A DNA stretch of 14,039 nt. It comes from an uncultured Clostridia bacterium. Its GTDB lineage: Bacteria > Bacillota > Clostridia > Christensenellales > Borkfalkiaceae. The notes beneath the pieces are model-generated. The model made no database searches. It saw only the letters and a list, made by a program, of their open reading frames with translations, and was not told the DNA's origin. Below are positions 1-5,213 of the stretch, piece after piece (within the stretch, counting starts at the first letter, position 1; each line of letters opens with the position of its first letter). The stretch lies in NCBI GenBank assembly GCA_944372565.1, contig CALVZR010000216.1, positions 1 to 14,039 on the forward strand. Direction: 5' to 3'. A program made the translations under genes and the position numbers.

Positions 1-1448
1 TCTATCTTGAACGCGCGAAAGCCGAACTGGAAAATATTCTCGAAATCAGCCCGTACAGCCTGAAAAAATGCAGAATTTACACCTTTTACGACCCCGAAGC
101 GCAGGCTTTGCTGTACGATCACGCTCAAAGCGCGCAGGGAGATTTTACGGGCATTCTCATCGATAACGGAAAAAACGCCGTGCGCGCCTTTTATTCGGCG
201 TGCGGCGACGGGAAACGGCAGGCGGGCTCCGCGCTCAAACCGCTCGCCGTATATGCCCCCGCCATCCAGACGAACTACGTTTCCGAATGCACGCCCATCC
301 TCGACGAAAAGACCGATTTCGGCGGATACAGCCCCTCCAACTACGGAGAAAACTACGGCGGATATATCAGCGTGAAAGAGAGCCTCGAAAAGAGCTCGAA
401 CGTCTGCGCGGTGAAAATTCTGAACGGCATCGGCGCGGAAACGGGACGCCGCTATCTCGGCCGCCTGGGCATCGGCACCGAACAGGGCGACGCCACCCTC
501 GCCCTCGCGCTGGGCGCTACGGCGCACGGCGTGAGCCTGGAAGATCTCTCCGCCGCATACACGGCGTTTCCGAACGGCGGCGAATTTGCGCGCTGCGCCT
601 ATATCGAGCGGGTGGAGGCGGACAGCGTTTTATACGAATACAGCCCGCAGCGGGCGCGCGTGTTTTCCGAAGAGTGCGCCTGCGTGATGAATTATATGCT
701 GAAAGGCGTGAGCCGCACGGGAACGGCGCAAAAACTCGGCGCGCTGGATCTGGAGATCGCGGCGAAAACGGGCACGGTGGGAACGAAGGGCGGCAACAGC
801 GACGCCTACTGCATTTCCTATTCCCCCGAATATACGCTCGGCATCCGCCTGAGCGGGAACGAACAGCCGCTGCCGAACAACGTGACGGGCGGCGGCGCGC
901 CCGCGACGGCGGCGTTTCAAATCTGGAAAAAGCTGAAAACGGACAAAACAAGGCGCTTTGCCGATTCGGCAAACGTGGTGAAATGCGAACTCGACAAACT
1001 CTCCTACGAGCAGGATCACTTGCTTTTGCTCGCGGACGAAAACGCGCCCGCAAAATATAAAACGGAAGGATATTTTATTAAATCCAACCTGCCGAAAGAG
1101 CGCTCCTCCCGTTTCAGCACGCCCGATTTTAAAAGTTATAATTTTTCAGTTAATAACAACGAAATTTTGATACAATTATGTAAGGAAGAATATGTGGATT
1201 ATCTGCTGTATCGGAAAGTTGACGGCAGAAAAAAACTGATCTTCGACAGCGGCGGAAAGGAAAACGCGGAAGAATATGCCGACGAGATGGAACAGGCGGG
1301 AAAGATGTATTCCTATTATGCCGTCCCCTACTACGCCGCGGAGGGCGGGAACATTCTCGGAAAGGAAATCTTCCTCGGCAAAGCGCGCTGCCCGAAACGC
1401 GCCGACCTTCCCGACAACTGGTGGGAAACGGATTGGGATCTCGGCTGA
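1..1448 (+). CDS. Class A penicillin-binding protein, C-terminal part (5' truncated)
   Basis: The reading frame is open from base 3 to the TGA at 1446-1448, so the gene begins outside the window; the ATG at 108 is internal. Numbering from that Met, the penicillin-binding transpeptidase motifs are in order: SALK (SxxK, nucleophile S41, about base 228), SSN (SxN, 96-98) and KTGT (220-223, bases 765-776). The stretch around LGATAHGVSLEDLSAAYTAF is typical of the class A transpeptidase fold, which cross-links peptidoglycan stem peptides outside the membrane. The AERA-like helix ahead of the domain suits the linker following a GT51 glycosyltransferase domain, which would lie upstream (inference). 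About 150 residues follow the catalytic domain (roughly 300-446), ending in a W-rich acidic tail; I do not recognise this part. A monofunctional transpeptidase cannot be excluded because the N-terminus is missing. Convergent with the thiI operon. Confidence 0.87.
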   Translation, partial: YLERAKAELENILEISPYSLKKCRIYTFYDPEAQALLYDHAQSAQGDFTGILIDNGKNAVRAFYSACGDGKRQAGSALKPLAVYAPAIQTNYVSECTPILDEKTDFGGYSPSNYGENYGGYISVKESLEKSSNVCAVKILNGIGAETGRRYLGRLGIGTEQGDATLALALGATAHGVSLEDLSAAYTAFPNGGEFARCAYIERVEADSVLYEYSPQRARVFSEECACVMNYMLKGVSRTGTAQKLGALDLEIAAKTGTVGTKGGNSDAYCISYSPEYTLGIRLSGNEQPLPNNVTGGGAPATAAFQIWKKLKTDKTRRFADSANVVKCELDKLSYEQDHLLLLADENAPAKYKTEGYFIKSNLPKERSSRFSTPDFKSYNFSVNNNEILIQLCKEEYVDYLLYRKVDGRKKLIFDSGGKENAEEYADEMEQAGKMYSYYAVPYYAAEGGNILGKEIFLGKARCPKRADLPDNWWETDWDLG

Positions 1449-1519
1449 TTAAAAACGAGGAATTTACGCAAAGCGAAAGCAAGAGCGCACGCTCATAGCC
1501 TTCGCCAAACGGCGGAAGC

Positions 1520-1555
1520 AACAAAAAAACGACCGCTTAAACCGGGCGGCCGTTT
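1520..1555 (-). terminator. Second (distal) terminator of the thiI operon, possibly shared
   Basis: Arms 1527-1536 and 1546-1555 pair over 10 bp with one A-C mismatch around a 9-nt loop. Read on the minus strand the stem is followed by a run of seven T (complement of 1523-1529), three of which can also pair. On the plus strand the stem ends in only three T, so it would be a weak stop for the PBP gene. Confidence 0.6.
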
Positions 1556-1572
1556 CTGCCTGTAACAATACT

Positions 1573-1594
1573 AAAAAACAAAACTTCGGTTTTG
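1573..1594 (-). terminator. Proximal intrinsic terminator after the small ORF
   Basis: CAAAAC and GTTTTG form a perfect 6-bp stem with a 4-nt loop (CGAA as read on the minus strand), followed directly by six T. The stem is AT-rich and so modest in strength. It lies 28 bp past the stop of the 49-aa ORF and is backed up by the hairpin at 1520-1555. Confidence 0.55.
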
Positions 1595-1621
1595 AGCGCC
1601 CCGGCTATCGCCAAACGGCGT

Positions 1622-1771
1622 TCAGCCTGAAAATTTGTCGTAATCGTCGAAAAAATCGCTCTGAAAAACGTCGTAACCGTCGTAAACGGGATCGGAAACC
1701 CCGGCATTCAAAACGTCCTGCACGTCAAATTTCTCCGCCGCGGCGAGCGGCGGCAGGTAACTCCTCTTCAT
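1622..1771 (-). CDS. Small 49-aa acidic protein downstream of thiI
   Basis: Minus-strand ATG at 1771, 49 codons, TGA at 1622-1624. A perfect AGGAGG (1777-1782) lies 5 nt ahead of the ATG. The gene begins 29 bp beyond the thiI stop and a terminator follows its own stop, so it is probably the last gene of the thiI transcript. The protein starts MKRSYLPPL, has EKFDVQDVL near residues 13-21 and ends in an acidic, aromatic segment (YDGYDVF, then FFDDYDKF). No signal peptide, membrane segment or cysteine is visible. From memory, gut Clostridia carry many small ORFs with an N-terminus like M-K-K-x-Y-x-x-P, then F-x-x-x-D-V-I/L; this one fits that pattern, but function is unknown and I could not search for homologues. 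The perfect RBS, clean ORF and terminator support a real gene; chance remains possible at this length. Confidence 0.62.
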   Translation of the reverse strand: MKRSYLPPLAAAEKFDVQDVLNAGVSDPVYDGYDVFQSDFFDDYDKFSG

Positions 1772-1776
1772 TTTTT

Positions 1777-1782
1777 CCTCCT
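1777..1782 (-). promoter_or_regulatory. Strong RBS of the 49-aa ORF
   Basis: AGGAGG on the minus strand, 5 nt before the ATG at 1771. It is the best Shine-Dalgarno in this operon and is the main reason to call the small ORF a gene. Confidence 0.65.
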
Positions 1783-1800
1783 CATTTGTAAAAAATATCG

Positions 1801-2958
1801 TTAAAGCTCGTATTTTTCGATACGGGCGATAGCGTCTTCGATCAGTTTATCCACGTCGAGCGCCTTCTCCATTTCCTCCACCTTTTTCAGGTTGGGGCGG
1901 ATCACGGGGAATTTCGGCAAAAATACCGTGCAGCAGTCCTCATACGGCAGGATAGACGTATGAAAGGTATCTATTTCGCGCGAAATTTTGATGATATCTT
2001 CCTTGTCGAAAGCGACGAGCGGTCTTAAAACGGGCATTTTTACGACGGAATTGGAAGAAGTCATACTCTCGATCGTCTGGCTGGCAACCTGACCTAAGCT
2101 TTCCCCCGTAACGATCGCCTGATCTCCCAGCCGGACGGCGAGCCGTTCGGCGATGCGCATCATAAAACGCCGCATCATCGTGATCATATATTCTTCGTGG
2201 CACTTTTCGTGTATCGCTTCCTGAATGGCGGTAAAGGGCACGACGTATAAATTCATACCGCCGTTATATTCCCCCACGCGCTTTGCGAGTTCCACCACCT
2301 TTTCCTTTGCGGCTTCCCCCGTATAGGGAAAGCTGTGATAATGCACGGCGTCGAGCTTCATACCGCGTTTCGCCATCATATATCCCGCGACGGGCGAATC
2401 TATCCCTCCCGAAATGAGCAGCATCCCCCTGCCCGCGGAACCGACGGGCATTCCGCCCAGCCCGCGGATGTTTTCGATATACACGAAAGTTTTTCCGTCC
2501 TCGCGGATATCCGCAAACAGCGTGAAATCCGGTTCGGAAACGCTCACTTTCAGATCGTTGTAAAAGGCTTGCAGGAGTTTGCCCCCCACGATCCGCGAAA
2601 CCTCCATGGAAGGCGGGGAAAAATGCTTGTCCGCGCGGTTCGTGGCAACCTTGAACGTGCCTTTTTTTCCGCGGCAAAGTTCTTTTGCCGCCTCTACGAT
2701 GTTATCCAGCGAACTTTCCACCACCAGCGCGCGGCTGTATGTGTGGATGCCCGCCACTTTCGCTAATTTCCCCTCGATCGCCTCGGTTTCCCGTTCGTCG
2801 AAATTTTCGATCAGATAGCGGCTGTGCAGGGCGGTGAACGTATAATCGAACCCTCTGAGCGCGCTCTTGATGTTGTTTTTCAGCAGTTTTTCGAAATATC
2901 CGCGGTTTTTGCCTTTCAGATGGATTTCCGAATAACGGATTATAATCGCTTTTTCCAT
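1801..2958 (-). CDS. thiI: tRNA 4-thiouridine synthase ThiI (short form, no rhodanese domain)
   Basis: 385 aa, from ATG 2958 to TAA 1801-1803. ThiI adenylates U8 of tRNA and exchanges the oxygen for sulfur to give s4U; in some bacteria it also feeds sulfur to thiamine synthesis. Visible parts: N-terminal ferredoxin-like region with EIHLKGKNR (11-19), THUMP region (about 60-165), and PP-loop SGGIDSP (183-189) starting the adenylation domain. ILPYEDCCTVF near the C-terminus holds paired cysteines C342-C343, a conserved ThiI segment. The protein ends about 40 residues later, without the rhodanese domain of the E. coli enzyme (482 aa), as in Bacillus ThiI (about 400 aa), which takes sulfur straight from a dedicated desulfurase encoded next door. 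The same layout occurs here: the start lies 2 bp after the desulfurase stop, with no clear Shine-Dalgarno, suggesting translational coupling. The frame extends upstream but overlaps the desulfurase, so the ATG before KAIIIRYSEIHLKG is preferred. Confidence 0.94.
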   Translation of the reverse strand: MEKAIIIRYSEIHLKGKNRGYFEKLLKNNIKSALRGFDYTFTALHSRYLIENFDERETEAIEGKLAKVAGIHTYSRALVVESSLDNIVEAAKELCRGKKGTFKVATNRADKHFSPPSMEVSRIVGGKLLQAFYNDLKVSVSEPDFTLFADIREDGKTFVYIENIRGLGGMPVGSAGRGMLLISGGIDSPVAGYMMAKRGMKLDAVHYHSFPYTGEAAKEKVVELAKRVGEYNGGMNLYVVPFTAIQEAIHEKCHEEYMITMMRRFMMRIAERLAVRLGDQAIVTGESLGQVASQTIESMTSSNSVVKMPVLRPLVAFDKEDIIKISREIDTFHTSILPYEDCCTVFLPKFPVIRPNLKKVEEMEKALDVDKLIEDAIARIEKYEL

Positions 2959-2960
2959 AG

Positions 2961-4085
2961 TTATTTCTTGATGATTTTTGCGAGTTTCGCCGCACATTCG
3001 TTGAGTTTTTCCGCGGCGAAGAGCACCTCGAATTCCGTGAGATACGGGTTGAAACTGATGCGGATCACGCCGTCGTCGTTCTTTCTGCCGCACGCCTCGA
3101 TCACGCGCGAAAACCTGTTTTTGGAAGAGCACGCCGAACCGTTGCCCACGATCACGCCGAATTCTTCCAGCATATGCATCACCACTTCCCCCTTCGCGCC
3201 CTTGGCGCTCAGCGAGAGAATATACGGGGAGCACTTCTCGTCCGAAATAAAATCGAACAATTCGCCGTCCAGCGCGTTTCTCATACGCTCGTTCAGCCCG
3301 CGCACCTTTTCGCAATAGGTTTCCAGATTTTCGTACTTTTCCTGCGCGGCGTATTCAAACGCCTTGATGCCGAACACGTTTTCCGTGCCGCTCCGCAGCC
3401 CGTACTCCTGCCCGCCCCCGTAAATCAACGGGGTGAGCGCGAGGTTTTTCCGCTTGATCAGCGCCCCCGTACCTTTCAGCGCGTTGATCTTGTGCGCGCT
3501 CACGGAATATAAATCGATGTTCGGGGAAAGGCGGAAAGGCAATTTGCCGTACGCCTGCACGCCGTCGCTGTGGAACACGATCTTTTTATCGATCTTCTTC
3601 ACGGCGTCCGCCAGAAAATTCACGTCGTTCACCGCGCCCGTTTCGTTGTTCACGTGAATGACGGAAACAAACCGCACGTTTCCGCCCGCAACGATTTCGA
3701 GCAGTTCGCGCGTGTTCACCGCGCCGTTTTTTTCCAGGGAAACGAACCGGGTTTCCACCCCGCGGTTTTTGAGTTCCGCAAACGAGCGGTGCACCGCGGC
3801 GTGTTCCCCCGCCGTGGTTACGGCGATCCCCCGCTTCGCGCAGGAAAAAATCGCCTGATTGTCGCTTTCCGAGCCGCAGGAAGTAAACACGCACTCAAAT
3901 TCTTTCGCGTCCGCGCCCAAACTTTTGAGAATAAACTCGCGCGCTTCGGAAATCTCCTTGTTGTTATCCAGCCCCCCGCGGTAGAGCGCGGAAGGATTGA
4001 AAAAGCATTCTCCGTTAAACTTTTCCGCCTTTTTCAGCACTTCCGCCGAAGGCTGCGTCGTGGCGGCATTGTCGAGATAAATCAT
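2961..4085 (-). CDS. NifS/IscS-family cysteine desulfurase (probable ThiI sulfur donor)
   Basis: 374 aa, ATG 4085, TAA 2961-2963. PLP enzyme converting cysteine to alanine and loading sulfur as a persulfide on its own cysteine. Visible: N-terminal YLDNAATT (3-10), H95 in the PLP-stacking position, HSDGVQAYGKLP with D174 (PLP ring), SAHK with the Schiff-base lysine K199, RSGTEN (231-236), and the active-site loop GNGSACSS with C319. The length suits the family. AAAGGA lies 6 nt before the start. Its ATG overlaps the TGA of the upstream membrane-protein gene (ATGA), and thiI follows after 2 bp, so all three are co-transcribed. Bacillus subtilis pairs ThiI with the neighbouring desulfurase NifZ; this gene is the likely counterpart (inference from context). 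No iscU/sufU scaffold gene is in the window, which favours tRNA thiolation over general Fe-S assembly. Confidence 0.93.
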   Translation of the reverse strand: MIYLDNAATTQPSAEVLKKAEKFNGECFFNPSALYRGGLDNNKEISEAREFILKSLGADAKEFECVFTSCGSESDNQAIFSCAKRGIAVTTAGEHAAVHRSFAELKNRGVETRFVSLEKNGAVNTRELLEIVAGGNVRFVSVIHVNNETGAVNDVNFLADAVKKIDKKIVFHSDGVQAYGKLPFRLSPNIDLYSVSAHKINALKGTGALIKRKNLALTPLIYGGGQEYGLRSGTENVFGIKAFEYAAQEKYENLETYCEKVRGLNERMRNALDGELFDFISDEKCSPYILSLSAKGAKGEVVMHMLEEFGVIVGNGSACSSKNRFSRVIEACGRKNDDGVIRISFNPYLTEFEVLFAAEKLNECAAKLAKIIKK

Positions 4086-4666
4086 TTAAAGTCCTTTTCC
4101 AGAATGTTCTTGTTGCTGTATCTTAAAATCGTAGCCATAAACTTCTCGCTGCAATCGAAAACGAGCAGCTTTTTCGTCCCCTCGGAATCCACCTGCAGAT
4201 AATAAAAGTCGTTGCCCTCCGAAGGCGTCTGATTGCTCGTGAGGATCATCCTCTTCACGCCGGGCGTCTTTTCGATCTTATTGTAGGTTTCGCTGCCGTA
4301 TTTGCCGAGCTGCACGATCTCCGTCGTTTCGAATTTAAGCACGTTTTTGCGCTTGATTTTCCGTATCACCTTGGAAACGCGCACGGAACCCGTAACGAAA
4401 GTATAATCGTAATCGACATACATATTGTTTTTGATCCTGCCGAGCGCGATGCCGAAAAACAAAAACATCGCGAAGGGCAGCAGCGCCGAGAGAATAAAGG
4501 CGAGCAGACTGAAGTTTTCCAGATTGTAAAAATAAAAGAAAAGAAGGGCGAACAGCACCGCCATCACGTAAGACGCGATGGAAAAGGCTTTGAGCAGCCG
4601 ATACTTGCGCAGCCCCGCTTTTTCCTTGTTGAGCATAGAAACTTCTTCGTAAAATATTTCCTGCAT
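4082..4666 (-). CDS. Two-TM membrane protein of unknown function, first gene of the thiI operon
   Basis: 194 aa. I chose the ATG at 4666 because GGAAGG (4673-4678) sits 6 nt ahead of it; the frame runs further upstream to 4804, but that start lies inside the -10 box. Two hydrophobic segments are clear, about residues 28-47 and 52-76, joined by a short turn, so both ends probably face the same side. The soluble C-terminal part starts with YVDYDYTFVTGSVRVSKV followed by a basic KIRKIKRK-like patch, and is mixed alpha/beta in character, reminiscent of bacterial PH-like domains behind two TMs. From memory it resembles the clostridial DUF6106-type proteins; not verified. It overlaps the cysteine desulfurase by ATGA. 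Nothing in the sequence shows a role in sulfur transfer, so the link is positional only. Confidence 0.8.
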   Translation of the reverse strand: MQEIFYEEVSMLNKEKAGLRKYRLLKAFSIASYVMAVLFALLFFYFYNLENFSLLAFILSALLPFAMFLFFGIALGRIKNNMYVDYDYTFVTGSVRVSKVIRKIKRKNVLKFETTEIVQLGKYGSETYNKIEKTPGVKRMILTSNQTPSEGNDFYYLQVDSEGTKKLLVFDCSEKFMATILRYSNKNILEKDFK

Positions 4667-4794
4667 AAAATTCCTTCCGTTTGGCGATAAACCGGACTTT
4701 CCGCCGCATTTCAAAGCGCGAAAATTTGCCGCAAAGCGGCAAAAAGCCGCGTTCGGCGGCCGCCCTTGCGGGCGCGGTTCGCACTCTTTTTTAC
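4667..4794 (-). promoter_or_regulatory. Structured 5' leader of the membrane protein-desulfurase-thiI operon
   Basis: Between the promoter and the start codon lie about 120 nt rich in inverted repeats. On the minus strand there is CGCCC-GCAA-GGGCG (4761-4774), a GNRA-capped stem. A perfect 8-bp stem TTTGCCGC-TTT-GCGGCAAA (4725-4743) follows, with four T after it. GCGGC ahead of that stem can pair instead with its left arm (GCGGC-TTTTT-GCCGC), so two folds compete. This is attenuator-like, but the T tract is short and I do not recognise a riboswitch class. Confidence 0.35.
4671..4678 (-). promoter_or_regulatory. RBS that fixes the start of the membrane protein
   Basis: GGAAGGAA on the minus strand, then TTTT and ATG (4666). 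The next in-frame Met (residue 11) has no comparable site. Confidence 0.6.
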
Positions 4795-4823
4795 AGTATA
4801 GCACAAACCGCGGCGTTTTTCAA
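4795..4823 (-). promoter_or_regulatory. Sigma-A promoter of the thiI operon
   Basis: Minus strand: -35 TTGAAA (4818-4823), 17-bp spacer, -10 TATACT (4795-4800). The -35 box abuts the mutS2 stop codon (4824-4826). Predicted transcription start near 4788, leaving about 120 nt of leader. It separates the thiI operon from the mutS2 transcript, though read-through is possible as no terminator lies between. Confidence 0.8.
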
Positions 4824-5210
4824 TTATTTGAGCGTAATTATCGTAACGCCTTTTTCCCCTTCCCCGTAGCGGCCGCTGCGGAACTCCTTCACGTTCTTGT
4901 TCTTTCTCAGATATTCCCATATGCCCGCGCGCAGTTTGCCCGTGCCGACGCCGTGGATGACTTTCACCTCTTCCAGACCGTTCACCACCGCCTGATCGAG
5001 GAAGTTTTCCACATTCATCACGCCTTCCGAAACCGTCTGCCCGAGCACGTTGATTTCCGCCTGCGGCGCGCTCCGCTCCACTTCTTTGCGGATCTTTACG
5101 GGCTTTTTCTCCTCTTTTTCAAAGCGGTTCACGATAAAAAGATCGCTTTCCGGCACGATGGCGCTCATCACGCCCATACGGATCTCCGCCTGTTTTTTCT
5201 GCAAAAGCAC
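4824..5210 (-). CDS. mutS2: MutS2 C-terminal fragment with Smr domain (after in-frame TAG)
   Basis: 128 codons continuing in exactly the same frame as the 657-codon mutS2 part, from the GTG right after the TAG (5211-5213) to TAA 4824-4826. The first part (RMGVMSAIVPESDL, residues 11-24) is the end of the KOW-like segment found in intact MutS2, so this is the missing tail and not a separate gene family. Residues about 52-128 are the Smr domain, with IHGVGTGKLR (85-94) and the C-terminal GVTIITLK strand. The motif often read as LDLRG, linked to Smr nuclease activity, is INVLG here (53-57). It may be made by restart at the GTG (no good Shine-Dalgarno), by TAG read-through, or not at all. Confidence 0.85.
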   Translation of the reverse strand: MLLQKKQAEIRMGVMSAIVPESDLFIVNRFEKEEKKPVKIRKEVERSAPQAEINVLGQTVSEGVMNVENFLDQAVVNGLEEVKVIHGVGTGKLRAGIWEYLRKNKNVKEFRSGRYGEGEKGVTIITLK

Positions 5211-5213
5211 CTA
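5211..5213 (-). other. mutS2: In-frame TAG interrupting mutS2
   Basis: The codons read GTC GTG TAG GTG CTT TTG with family-like sequence continuing on both sides and no net length change. No other gene in the window uses TAG as a stop or contains it in frame. A C-to-T change in CAG (Gln) or one other substitution would produce it. Confidence 0.85.

Noticed and set aside
108..110. ATG at 108 as the PBP start
   Set aside because: The frame is open to the left edge with PBP-like sequence; the ATG falls just before the active-site region of a much larger protein.
1483..1494. GAGCGCACGCTC near the PBP stop as a terminator
   Set aside because: Only a 4-bp stem with no T tract on either strand.
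2959..3315. N-terminal extension of thiI (504-aa reading)
   Set aside because: It overlaps the desulfurase almost entirely, is arginine-rich noise, and family homology begins at the ATG at 2958.
4667..4804. Upstream start (4804) for the membrane protein
   Set aside because: It lies within the -10 box of the operon promoter, so it could not be transcribed from there, and the ATG at 4666 has a good RBS.
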